Assembly (NCBI GenBank): GCA_024349245.1
Contig: JALDNG010000039.1
Span: 907,001 to 971,000, forward strand
DNA length: 64,000 bases
Direction: 5' to 3'
Origin: Neodontobutis hainanensis
Taxonomy: Eukaryota; Chordata; Actinopteri; Gobiiformes; Odontobutidae
Shown: positions 46,939 through 57,600 of the stretch, in pieces
How the letters are laid out: each line of letters starts with the position of its first letter
Numbering within the stretch: the first letter of the stretch is position 1
Notes under the pieces: model-generated
What the model saw: only the letters and a program-made list of their open reading frames with translations
Told to the model about the DNA's origin: nothing
Database searches by the model: none
Translations under genes and position numbers: made by a program

Positions 46939-47815
46939 CAGTTGTGCTCATAAGTTTACATACCCTGGCAGGATTTGTGAATTTTCTTTTTTTTTTTTTT
47001 TTTTTTTTTTTTGCACCATTTTTTTAGATAATATGAAAGATAACACTAAAATGTTTTTCACTCATAGTTAGTGATTGGGTGAAGCTAACTTTCAAACATT
47101 TGTGTGTGTTTTTTTTTTAAATCATAAAGACACAGAATCTATCCAAATGACCCTGATCAAAAGTTTACAGACCCCAATTCTTAAAACTGTGAAATAACAC
47201 CTTTAACATCAATGACAGCTTGAAGTCTTTTGTGGTAGTTGTGGATGAGACTCTTTTATTTTCTCAGATGGTAAAGCTGCTTATTCTTTTTGGCAAAAAG
47301 CCCCCAGTTCCTGTAAATTCTTGGCTGTCTTACATGAACTGCACGTTTGAGATCTCTCCAGAGTGTCTCCATGATACTGAGGCTTTCTTCTGGTGACTAG
47401 ACCATACAACCCTTTTTTTCCCCAAGTGCTTCCTTATGGTGCATCTTGAAACAGACCACACCACCTTTTTTCAGAGACTCCCAGACTCACTGACCTTTTA
47501 TTCACACACACTGATTACAAGAAAACAGATGACAGGTGAGGATGGTTACCTTTAGGCCATTCAAACCTGTTTGTGTCACTTGTGTAAATGTTATCAGGCC
47601 AAAATCACCAGGGTTTGTAAACTTTTGATCAGGGTCATTTGGAAAGTTTCTGTTGTCATTATGATTTAAAAAGAGTAAACACAATTGTTTGACAATAAAT
47701 GGCTTCACCCAACCACTAACTATGAGTGAAATAAAAGTTTTTGTTATCATTCATATTGTCTAAAAGATTTGCAAAGAAATTACAAATTCTACCAGGGTAC
47801 TTACGAGCACAACTG
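46939..47815 (-). mobile_element. Internally deleted Tc1-type transposon, both ends present
   Basis: TA (46937-46938), then CAGTTGTGCTCATAAGTTTA, and at the right GTACTTACGAGCACAACTG followed by TA (47816-47817), give a complete 877-base element with a TA duplication. Inverted repeats extend over the outer 200 bases or so, including AAGATAACAC/GTTATCATTC and GACCCTGATCAAAAG/CTTTTGATCAGGGTC. Only the transposase C-terminal end remains on the minus strand (about 47220-47400). A 25-base poly(T) run follows the left end. It is non-autonomous and best shows the family ends. Confidence 0.9.
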
Positions 47816-47842
47816 TATTAATCAACTTCATTCATAAAATAA

Positions 47843-48131
47843 CTGACTGAGGATGCATGGTGTGTTTATGGGGGTATAAGAGCATGTAATTGGTTAGAAA
47901 GGACAAGGAGCTGGGCAAGTGGGCTGGAGCCAGTGTGTGTGTGGCTTGTGGTGTGAGAAAAGAGAATTGGAGAATGTTGGAGCGCAGTTTAAGTGAGGGC
48001 TAGTTAGAATCTGTTCTACAACTTGTATTTTGGTGTGGTTGGAGCCGACAGGAACCAAAAAGTTCCTGCAATAAAGCGATTTGTTGACAACTTTCTAGAC
48101 CATCCGTTCACTGCGTCTGGCTGGACGCTAC
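47843..48131 (+). mobile_element. Candidate solo LTR
   Basis: The block begins TGACTGAGG and ends GGACGCTACA (TG...CA). It has a TATA-like GGGGGTATAAGAGCATG near 47869 and AATAAA at 48070, followed by TTGTTGACAACTTTCTAGAC, an arrangement like a short LTR with promoter and polyadenylation signal. No internal retrotransposon sequence adjoins it, and a target duplication is not convincing. Confidence 0.42.
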
Positions 48132-50410
48132 ACTATAAAGAAATCTGTAAAAGCTGTTGTTGTTTTTAAAGATTGTAGCCAGTCAACATTTACATTTATA
48201 TTAAATTTAGAGACTGTAATAAAGCACTACAATGTATTCAAGTAAAACAATCTTACAAATACAGTAAAAAAAACAAACAATAGAATTTAAATGATAAATT
48301 TAATTTAATAAACGCTTTACATGTTTCTTCCATTCACACAAATTCACACCAGGGGCAAACAGAGAGGAGGGCTGCCCAAATAATCAAGTGTTGGTGGTGA
48401 GTCAATGATTTTTCTTTTAATTTCTTTCTATTTTGTAATTTTATTGGCTCACTGTTAGGGATTTAACAATTAGATCAACTCATGATTCGATTCAATTTAA
48501 TTTACAATTTTGATCTCATAATTCGATTTTGTCACTTTTTTTTATTAAATTAGTTTAGACAAATTAGAAGTGAACAAGTGCCCTTTTATTATTTCACAAA
48601 TCAGGGCTCCAGACTAACTTTTTTATCACTGTCCCGTACCGTCCCAAAAGCCAATTCCAACAATCCGTAAGTAAATGTCAACTGTCCCCATATTTATTCA
48701 AAATATGGGCTGATGTTTGTCCATTTGTAAAATTATAAATAAACACATAAAATCAAATTCTAATGTATTTACATACAATTTATTTTTTTATCAGGCTAGG
48801 TACTTTGAATTATTAGTGCATATTAGCAAAGTTAATACAAATCTAAAATCTAAATAAAATCTAAATAAATGAATATTAACAAAGTAACTTAAAATCCCCA
48901 ATATCTCTGCCTCTGATGGATTTAGACCTGGTTAATTATTTTGTGTTTAATAATTATTTTTTATTAATGTGTTTTTCTTAAAACAGTAGAACTTTATCAA
49001 AACAACTCTCATTTGTTTAACTTTTGACAAGGTCTTCAAACAGGTGAACACGTAGTTTAAGACGTGTCTGACTGTTTATGAAATAATAACTTATGGCTCA
49101 GAGATGGTTCAGACTCAGGACGACAGCCTCTGTTTTCAGTTTAGCCTTTTTGCTAACTCAGATTACTGCTCACATTCTCTCTGTTCTCCACCACTGACGG
49201 GACATTTACATGACTTTTTGTCTGTTTTGAAGAGAGTAAAACTCAGCCTCAGACTTGTTTTTGTAGTGTCTCATTAAGGGCCTACAGTCTTTTCTGATTT
49301 TATTCTGCAATTTAAGTCCGATTTGAACAGGTTTGAGACAGATTTGAACAGGTTTTAGGCAGTTTTCAACTGGTTTTCTGGTGGATTTGAGCAGGTTTTA
49401 GTTGAATTTAAATAGGTTTTAGGTGGACTTTAGTCAAATTTGAACGGGTTTTATATAGATTTTAAGTGTTTTTAGTTGGATTTTTAACCTGTTTATGTAA
49501 AGTTGCCGATGTTGGGGCCATAAAAAGTAAATTTTATCACAGAAGCTGAGGGCCGCATAAAATCTCACCTTGTGAATTGATTGGCCCCCGGGCATAGTGT
49601 TTTTAGCCTTACAGGGCTCTGGACTAACTTTTTGCATTGGTTGCACTGGTCTGCTGTTACGTCGGGGCCTGGTTAACGGCTAGATGTCAGTGAGATACCA
49701 TGAGCGATGATAGGTTGGACTTAAGGAGTTAGCATATTCCACTTGGTCTTTGTCTTGGCCTTGGTCTGGCCTTTTTAATGTTGGTTGTACCCCTAGGATC
49801 TCTTTTAGCCAGACACCTGTACACGCGGAACAAAGCGGTGCGTAAACTCTAACTCATAGCACCAAACACCTTTAAAACATACTCTACCACCACTTTACAC
49901 CAAACACACAATTACACACATCTATTGCACATTTCTCAATCAGTTTCTAATTGTTTGTTCCCCCCCGCAGACCGGCAGCATCCTCCAAAACGCAGATCCG
50001 CAGATGAAACTATAAAACAATCAATAAATTATTTCTTATAACCAATCATGTGCAATGCCCTTTTTTATGTGCAAATGTGCGTTTGTTTAAAGTGCTGTGT
50101 GCTATAAAAAGTACCAAGTGTATTTCTAAAGTGCTTAGTGACCTTCAGTGTTCTGTGCCCCACTACATTTCTGTAATGAATCGTCTGTTCGTTACATCCG
50201 CTTAACTTTATTTTTCTTTTGTGCACCAGCACAAAAGTTATGTGCACCCAAATCTTCGAACATTCACTCGGGGACTAGTGGAAGTGTAAGATACAGAATG
50301 TGTTCAGCTGTTTTTATTTTATTTTTTTGTTCTCCGTTTTTGTTCTCTGCCAAAAAAGTTGTTGCATACCCCTCTGGCACTCGGTACTTACAACCCAAAA
50401 TTTCCATTAA
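48132..50410. other. Mostly unassigned, with two direct hAT-like ends
   Basis: CAGGGCTCCAGACTAACTTTTT at 48604 and CAGGGCTCTGGACTAACTTTTTG at 49612 are near-identical and in the same orientation, about 1 kb apart. They look like the same terminal repeat from two copies or a nested insertion. A degenerate array of GATTTGAACAGGTTTTAG-like words lies at 49318-49480. No gene is evident. Confidence 0.4.
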
Positions 50411-50482
50411 TAAAGCCATGAGTCTGCACAGAACGAGCATTTGTTTAAATCCCTGACTACACTGTTCAGTTATCACTAAACA
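50411..50482 (+). repeat. Unnamed short dispersed repeat, copy 2
   Basis: Partner of 9099-9172; see that entry for shared words. Confidence 0.5.
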
Positions 50483-50636
50483 GACCATGCCGGCCCTCGA
50501 CAAAAGACTATGAAGCAATGTTGAATAAATGCTGTTCTAGTTTTGTGATTTGTGACTGCTGCATGTGCATGTCACAAAAGGAATTAGATTTTAAATGTTA
50601 TATATTTATGTCTGTGAAGGTTCTCGGTCGTTTATA

Positions 50637-50896
50637 TTTTATTTACCCTTTATTTATCCAAGATAGTCCCACTGAAATTACAAATTTATTTTGCAGGGGA
50701 GTCCAGGCCCCATATGTGAGGGGGACTATTGAACATTTCTTTAATGGTAGGAAAAACCAGAGTACCCGGGGAAAACCTATGCAACCACAAGGAGAACACG
50801 CAAACTACACACAGAAAGGCCCTGGATAGGAATCTAACCCAAGACCAACTTGCTGTGAGGAAGGAGTGCTAACTACTCTGCCACCGTGCTGCCCAA
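50637..50896 (-). repeat. tRNA-headed SINE copy
   Basis: On the minus strand: head GCACGGTGGCAGAGTAGTTA, then CACTCCTTCCTCACAGCAAG, body TGTGTGTAGTTTGCGTGTTC and CCCCGGGTACTCTGGTTTTT, tail GGATAAATAAAGGGTAAATA. Same family as 45155. Confidence 0.8.
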
Positions 50897-50924
50897 CAAT
50901 CCTCTCATCCAGGACATCTTGAAG

Positions 50925-51990
50925 AAAAGGTTAAAGCAAAAGCATCTGGATAATTTTTTCAAGGCGTTTCATATTTTGAGACAAACTGGTAAGAGAGCTG
51001 AGCTTATTTCTCTAGAGGGAGGAGTTTGACCTGAAACTAACACTGATTGCACCAGGCTGTTCTAGTCTCAGAGTCGTTAGCTATGAAAGGACAGTGTAAC
51101 TCCTAATGTGAAAGTTGTTAGCGTCTATTTAGGTGTTGTTTTTCTAGAGTGAAACTGTTTTGATTAAGGTTTCAAAACACTGTTATAAATACTATGTAAC
51201 ATAAATCTGAGGCCACCTCCTCTGTTCAAAGAGGGTTTTCCATTTGAACAAAAATGGCTTCTTTCACTCCACTCTCAAACCATCTGGCCTGTCTGGCCAA
51301 AAATTGGACATTGCTGTCCTCAAAGGAATGTCCTTTCTCTTTGAGGTGGAGGTGAACTGCAGACTCAGGTCCTCCAGGATTGGCTCTTCTGTGCTGATAC
51401 ATCCTCTTGTGAAGCTGTTGTTTAGTTTCACCAACATAACTGTCACTGCACTCTTCACTTAACTGCATAAACTACATTACTCTGTTTGTGCGAGGGAATC
51501 TTGTCTTTAGGATGGACCAGTGTTCCCAGGTTTGAAGTGGACTGGAATCATGTTTGTAGAAAATCCTTTTAAGTTTAAGATAATCCAGACACACAAGGCA
51601 TAACTACACCCTTTCCTTTTGTCCCTGGTTCCTGCCTGTTTGGTGTCTGTGTCCTCTTGTTTTTGTTGCAAGTCCAATTGGGGTATCCACAGTCTCTCAG
51701 GGCTTTACAAATATGTTGTTCTTTCCGTTTACCTTCTGAGGTAGTGGGCACCTCTTGTGCTCTGTGCTGAAGAGTCCTGATGACTCCAGCTTGTGCTGCA
51801 GTGGGTGGTGGGAATCAAACACAAATATTGATCTGTGTGTGCTGGCTTCCTATAAACTTCTACTTGGAGAGTCCTGTCCTCACAAATAACCACTGCACAG
51901 TCTAAGAAGGCTTGACTTCTTGATGCTCTGTGAAAGCGTCTACTTTCTGAGTTCTGACTTTGGCACACATGTCATGAACATATCTGAACC
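50925..51990 (-). pseudogene. Penelope-like element, RT end and GIY-YIG-type C-terminus
   Basis: The frame at 51226-51468 (minus) reads ECSDSYVGETKQQLHKRMYQ, then HLHLKEKGHSFED and RWFESGVKEAIFVQ, the C-terminal endonuclease region typical of Penelope-like elements. Upstream, 51729-51968 carries the end of the reverse transcriptase with FLDCAVVI and EVYRKPAHTDQYL. The linker between them has stops and frameshifts (51480-51720; KDKRKR-like and FKPGNTGP-like text). The 3' noncoding part continues to about 50925 and recurs as fragments at 15440 and 27505. RT motifs with the catalytic aspartates are not present, so the copy is 5'-truncated and dead. Confidence 0.85.
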
Positions 51991-52026
51991 AGAGACATCT
52001 CTCATCCAGTGCTGGACTGACTTTTT

Positions 52027-53111
52027 TGTATTCTGAGTTATGGGGAAAACAAAAGAATTGTCAAAGGAAATTTGAAGGTAATTTAACCGTATAAACAGGA
52101 AAGGGAAATAAAAGGACATTCAAGGAATTGAGAATGCAGTGTTGCATCAGCATCAGCAGTGTTCAAAATGAGGTATTCTGTTGAAACCAAACTACGGTCA
52201 GGTAGTCCAACAAAGATATTAGCAACAACTGGCAGGTTAATTTTTCAAGATGCAAAGAAAAACCCACAAATAACTTCAGCTGAAATACAGGACTCTCTGA
52301 AAAAAGTGGTGTGGCTGTTTCAAGATGCAAAATAAGGAGGCACTTGAAGAAAAATGGGCTGCATGTTGAGGATGCCATTACTACGCAAATGCCACAAAGC
52401 ATCCCACTTACAATACACCAAACCGCACAGAGACGAGCCTCAGAACTTATGGAACAAAGTCATTTGGAGTGATGAGACCAAAATTGAACTTGTCCACAAC
52501 CATAAATTGTAATATTGGAGAGGAGTCAACTAGGTCTATGATGAAAGATACACTATTCCTACTGTGAAACATGGAGGTAGATCACTGATGTTTTGGGGAT
52601 GTGTGAGCTACAAAGGCACAAGAAAAGACTAATTCAGCATGTTATCAGAAAAAAACTGAAGAAAAATATGAACTCATCAGCCCCGAAGCTGTCCATGGGA
52701 TGTACTTGGACGTTCCAAAATGACAACAATCCAAAGCATAAGGCCAAGCTGACCTGTCATTGATCAGTCTCCTGACCTCAATATCATTGAGCCACTCTGG
52801 GGAGATCTCAAACGTGCAGTTCATGCAAGACAGCCCAAGAATTTATAGAAACTGGAGGCTTTTTGCCAAAAAGAATGAGCAGCTTTCCATTTGCGCATCG
52901 CTACAACAAACTGTCACTGATGTTAAAGGTGGCAATACACTGAATTAACTGGGGTATGTAAACTTGATCAGGGTCATTTGGGCAGTTTCTGTTGTCATTA
53001 TCATTTAAAAAGAGTAAACACAGTTGTTTGACATTAAATGGCTTCACCCAACCACTAACTTTGAGTGAAAAAGGTCAAACAATCAAAAATTCTGCCAAGG
53101 TATATAAACTG
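52027..53111 (+). mobile_element. Tc1-type transposon, transposase pseudogene
   Basis: Transposase text starts MGKTKELSKEI (52039) and continues with TTGRLIFQDAKKNPQIT-like sequence at 52228 and WNKVIWSDETKIELVHNHKL at about 52453-52510, where the first catalytic Asp (SDE) is kept. TPTVKHGGRSLMFWGCVS-like sequence follows at 52557, and the end is EISNVQFMQDSPRIYRNWRL and FAKKNEQ. The right terminal region is complete and ends TATATAAACTG at 53111 before TA. The left repeat is missing. Stops and frameshifts abound. Of the first Tc1 family, this copy keeps the most catalytic domain. Confidence 0.84.
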
Positions 53112-53117
53112 TACCTT

Positions 53118-53630
53118 TTTGCATGACAGCCAGATAGTGTGCTCCACGGTACATGGTCTGTTCTACAGTACAATCTGGAAGATGTCCCAATGAAAGCTTT
53201 TGCTAAAGGGTAAGATACTTTAAATAAATACCTGGAGGTAATTGGATTTATTAACCACAGTTTTATCCAATCAGAGGTGCTCAATTTTGTTTACGTTCAC
53301 CTAAAATACAATCAGACCTGTCAAAGCTCCTACATTATTGATCACAATGAGTCAAAAAAAAAGCAGGGTTTGGACCATGAATACTACATTTTTTATGTGA
53401 TCAGTGATTAGATTTATTATCTGTGAGAAATCACAGTTTTATTCAATCAGAGCAACGCCATGTTGTTTACATTAGTAAAAGAAAAAACAAGCCTGTTATG
53501 CCACATCATTGGCCACAATGACAGGTTCGGCCATGGTTCGGCCATGAATACTTTGCTTGAAGCAGGTTAAGATGGATTTTAGTGAGTTCACAACTCGCGA
53601 CTTTAATGAGAATCCAGCTGCAGCAGTGTG
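53118..53630 (+). repeat. Unnamed dispersed repeat, copy C (longest)
   Basis: It shares the core AAAGCTTTTGCTAAAGGGTA, ACTTTAAATAAATACCTGGA and GGTAATTGGATTTA with copy A. It continues with ATCCAATCAGAG, GTTTACGTTCACC, AAAGCAGGGTTTGGACCATG, then ATACTTTGCTTGAAGCAGGT and AAGATGGATTTTAGTGAG. A TTTTAT(C/T)CAATCAGAG block occurs twice (about 53265 and 53438), suggesting an internal duplication. Copy A lacks the text between the two blocks. Family unknown to me. Confidence 0.7.
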
Positions 53631-53639
53631 TTATTGTGA

Positions 53640-55213
53640 TCATCAACTGGATACAAACTTATTACCCAACACCTTTATGTGTAAGTCTTATAAAATACAG
53701 TATACCTTATCTTGTGTCTACAGTATATATCCATTTAAAACACGCTGAAAAGTTGAAAAGGTTTAGAGATGAACACAGCATCTTAAAAGTAAAGAATTTT
53801 GCATAGTGCAGCCCCACAACTGATCTGACATGTGATATACAGTATGTGTTGTAATTACAGTTAGCAGCACTCTGTGCACCAGAGCATCTGCATTTTACAT
53901 AAACAAAGTATCTCTTGTAGATTATACTTCATAGTTCTCATTTAACACTGAAGTACTACAGGACTACAGCACCGGGGGTAACTGAACAGAGGCAGTGGGC
54001 GTAACTCCTATTTCCTGGCTTTCAAACAATAAAATAACAATATTTTACCGTAAAACCTGTTGATCACTTGATTAAAGACAAACAGGATAAGCAGACAGCT
54101 ACTTCCTTGCATTGTGTTGGAGGATTTTACTGTAGGCGAGGCACGGTCGTAGAAATTATAAAAACTCTTAGATATGGACAAGGCCGTGTGCATGTTTTGT
54201 ATGTGTTTAAAATGTGCAGGGAGAAAAGAGATGGCATGTGGAGCCCCAGCAGAGGAAAAGGCCAGCTGGACGAGCTGTCATGGCCATCCTCTATGTCCGG
54301 CAGATTTGAGCTCCCTGTGGGACACACACTCACATACACACCGCTCCAGCTCCCACGCCGTGCCCTTCTTGCTGACACTGCTTTTTAATATTTCACGACA
54401 TGCAGGGCTAGCCATATGCTGCTCTGTCATATACCTCCAACACACACACGTACACTCTCTTTGGACCTTGTCTTTTACCTTCAGTTCTCTCATAATCAGC
54501 CATAAACCACAGCTTTTGAAATTATCCTCCATGTACTGTTTAAATGCACTCTCTTTGACAGCTACACAGTACCATTATTTTGAGGAACCAGTCTTGGCAT
54601 GCACTTATGACCACTTTCAAAATGCACAAAGCCTTCCCAATGCTGCCATGCAGTTTATTTGCCCTTCTCCTCTCCCTTGTCCAATTATAAGCGAAAGCCC
54701 GAGCGTGTAAACAGTAACAGAAAAAACAAGAGGAGCTCCTGTCCGGGAAAAGTCTAGTCACCTGTCAGCTCTTGGCAGAAGAGAGGAGAGTTGTAGGCGC
54801 TGCCTGCCATCATTTGCTGAAGAAGAGCTGAATAAGAGCATCCTTCCATATGGCCGACTCCATTTTCAGTAAACAGGTGCAAGTGCTTATTGCACTACAT
54901 TACTGTACTCTACATTATTGTAGATGCATATCTTGCACTTTAGCTTTTATGTAAAAGGTACTGGTATATTTGTGATGAGTAAAAAAGATGTGGAATTTCA
55001 GAACTCAAAGATGAAAGATACAGTTTGATTTGGGAAGAAAATGGATATAGGTCTTTTATGTGCTCAACACATGTGAAATCTCTTGGTCATTCAATTTCTA
55101 ATATGCAGTGGTATTAATGCAGCAGGATGAATTTCACTGCTGTTTTTATCAGATCTGTCTGTTCCAAATGTCTGTTGTTAGACAGAGGAACTTTTAGTCT
55201 CACACCTGTTTGA

Positions 55214-55215
<2 letters not shown>
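53640..55215. other. Unassigned sequence
   Basis: The longest open frame is 178 codons (plus, 54174-54710), cysteine- and serine-rich with no recognisable domain. It overlaps frames on the other strand and has no visible splice or initiation context, so I do not call it a gene. GC-richer text near 54220-54380 and 54770-54850 is unassigned. Confidence 0.35.

Positions 55216-55218
<3 letters not shown>

Positions 55219-55274
<56 letters not shown>
55219..55274. repeat. (CT)n microsatellite
   Basis: An uninterrupted CT tract of 28 units. The RERERE frame on the minus strand is an artefact. Confidence 0.97.
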
Positions 55275-55277
<3 letters not shown>

Positions 55278-55295
55278 ACCAACAGTGGTCTAGTG

Positions 55296-55400
55296 CAGTG
55301 GTTCTCAACCTTTTTAAGGTACAAATTAGAGGTACATTCTCCACCCCACGGCAGCGCTGCAGCACCACGGTGCCACCCCTCCACACAGGACTATGGTGGA
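55296..55400 (+). mobile_element. Possible Charlie-like hAT end
   Basis: CAGTGGTTCTCAACCTTTTT matches the outer terminal repeat typical of Charlie-type hAT elements. The interior CCACCCCACGGCAGCGCTGC and the missing right end suggest a truncated copy. Confidence 0.5.
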
Positions 55401-55865
55401 TTTGCTGCTAGCCTTGGTGCTGAATCACAAAGAAGCCTTTAATTTTACACCTTTATTGCAAAAGTAAGTAGGCTATCAGAGAAAAACAAAACACAATATC
55501 CATCTATCCATCCATCCATCCATTCATCTTCTACCGCTTATCCGGGGCCAGGTCGCGGGGGCAGCAGTCTAAGCAGAGATGCCCAGACCTCCCCTTTCTC
55601 CAGACACTTCCTCCAGCTCTTCCGGGGGGATACTGAGGCGTTCCCAAGCCAGCCAAGAGACATAGTCCCTCCAGCATGTCCTAGGTCATGCTGGACCGTA
55701 GATCGAGAGATCAAGAGCTTTGCATTGAAACTTAGCTCCTTCTTTACCACAACAGACAGGGACATGAACTCATTACTGCAGAAGCTGCACCGATCCGTCT
55801 GTAAACCTCACACTCCTTCCTTCCCTCACTAAACAAGACCCCAAGATACCTAAACTCCTTCACTT

Positions 55866-56589
55866 ACATTTTACATTACATTTAGTCATTTAGCAGATGC
55901 TTTTATCTAAAGCGACTTAAAAGTAAGGAAAACAATGGAAGCAATTTTAACACAAGGAGTCAAAAAGCATAAGTGCACCCAAAAACTAATCAGTTAGAAC
56001 GCAGCACAGTATGCAAAGCTACGGATAGGATAGGATTTTTTTAAATTTTAAATAGAGAAGGAATCAATAGAAAGGAAATAGAATTCAGTGTTTGTCAGTC
56101 AGGTGTTGACGGAAGAGATGTGTTTTCAAGCATTATTTAAAGATGTCTACAGAATCTGCTGATCTTGTAGCAGCAGTAGATCATTCCACCAATGTGGAAC
56201 AGATCCAGAGAATGTACGTGAGAGTGATTTTTTTCCTTTTTGGGATGGTACTACCAGACGCAAGGATCTGGTAGGAACATAGGTCTGTATCAGTGAGTGA
56301 AGATATGAGAATGTGGAGCCAGTAGTGGTCTTGTAGGCCAAGAGCATAGCTTTGAACTTGATGCGGGCGTCAACCAGGAGCCAATGTAACCTAATGAAGA
56401 GAGGAGTTACGTGCGCTCTCTTCATTTAATTAAAGACCACTCCTGCCACCGCATTCTGGATCAGCTGCAGAGGTTTGGTCGTGCAGTCGAGGTGTCCAGC
56501 CGGTACGGCATTGCAATAATCCAGTTTGGACAAGACAAGAGCCTGGACTAGGATTTGCGTAGAGTGCTCTGATAGGAAAGATCTAATCT

Positions 56590-56653
<64 letters not shown>

Positions 56654-56885
56654 CATCAATCAATTACCACTCCCAGTGCTGGACTGTGTAATGGTTGATG
56701 AGTCTAGTTGAATAGAGAAGTTGTGGCGGGTCTTTGGGTTGGCCAGAATCACAAGCAGTTCTGTTCTTGCGAGGTTCAGCTGTTGGTTATGGTCCTTCAT
56801 CCAAAGAGAGATGTCTCTCATGCATGCCGAGACGCGAGCAGAGACCATCGGATTGAATGTCTCAAGTCTGCCTCGGAATCTGGTC
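55866..56885 (-). pseudogene. L2-type LINE fragment, C-terminal reverse transcriptase
   Basis: The minus-strand frame at 56660-56890 carries ISLWMKDHNQQLNLARTELL, then FSIQLDSSTITQSS, the region after the catalytic YADD. After an (AT)n expansion, text continues at 56580-56430 (QALVLSKLDYCNAVPAGHLD) and in the frame 56147-56425 (RAHVTPLFIRLHWLLVDARI, KFKAMLLAYKTTTGS, SLSRTFSGSVPHWWNDL). The 3' end contains the common AAGTCGCTTTAGATAAAAGC block, at 55890-55920 on the plus strand. It is 5'-truncated and inserted in the Rex3 copy. Confidence 0.82.
56592..56654. repeat. (TA)n microsatellite inside the L2-type LINE
   Basis: About 30 TA units separate two parts of the LINE reading frame, so the expansion happened after insertion. 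Confidence 0.95.
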
Positions 56886-57289
56886 GCCAAGGCCCCTGCC
56901 TTCGACTGCTAGCCAATCCACATGCACCGGCCCCTTATGGTTCCTTCTGCAGGTGGTGGGCCCATGGGAGGTCAGTCCCACGCCGCTCCTTCGGGCTGAG
57001 CCCGGCCGGGTCCCGTGGGGAAAGGCACTCGCATTCGAGCCCCAACCCCAGTCCTGGCTGCAGCGTGGGCTCCCGGTTGTGGCATACCGGGCGACGAAAT
57101 GGTCCTTGATTTTTTTAATATCTATAAGGGTTCTGAACTGCACTTTGTCTGGCCCATCACCTAGGAGCTTTTTACCTTGGGAGACCCTACCAGAGGCATA
57201 TACCTCTGACAACATAGCTTCATTTGGGCACTCAAACCCCTCCACCACGATAAGATGGTGGTTTAAGGAGGGGCAAAACACAATTATAA

Positions 57290-57600
57290 CAACAATATAT
57301 ATAAATTTGCGTACCCTGGCAGTATTTGTGATTTGTTTAGCCTTTTTTCAGTGATTATGAAGGATAACACAAAAACTTTATTGAAGCAATTTATTGTCAA
57401 TTAATTGAGTTTACTCATTTAAATCATAATGACAGAAACTACTCAAATGACACTGATCAAAAGTTTACATACCTCAGTGTATTGCCACCTTTAACATCAC
57501 TGACAGTTTGAAGTCTTTTGTGGTAGTTGTGGATGATACTCTTTATTTTCTCAGACGGTAAAGCCATTCTTCCCGGAAAAAGCTTCTGATGATGAGGTAG
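57290..57600 (-). mobile_element. Tc1-type transposon end (fragment)
   Basis: GCGTACCCTGGCAGTATTTG, GGATAACACAAAAAC, ACTGATCAAAAGTTTACATA and TTTGTGGTAGTTGTGGATGA match the left 300 bases of the copies at 970 and 46939. The rest is missing. Confidence 0.75.

Larger units (their letters stand above)
55495..57275 (-). mobile_element. Rex3 LINE ends flanking an L2-type insertion
   Basis: The 55495-55865 block is the Rex3 3' region on the minus strand, ending in the (GGAT)n-type tail seen as CCATCCATCC at 55499-55528, with ARSLRLLPPRP-like coding text just upstream (WASLLRLLPPRPGPG). The 56886-57275 block is the Rex3 5' leader: minus-strand CCTCCTTAAACCACCATCTT, GTGGTGGAGGGGTTTGAG, CGGGACCCGGCCGGGCTCAG, ending in GGCAGGGGCCTTGGCGACC. 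The central coding region is missing, and an L2-type LINE lies between. A deleted Rex3 copy later hit by an L2-type LINE explains the order. Confidence 0.7.

Noticed and set aside
54174..54710. 178-codon plus-strand ORF as a host gene
   Set aside because: Composition is low-information, an overlapping minus frame exists, and no family motif is seen. It is kept only as a noted open frame.
55114..55386. Arginine/glutamate-repeat ORFs on the minus strand
   Set aside because: Created by the (CT)n microsatellite.
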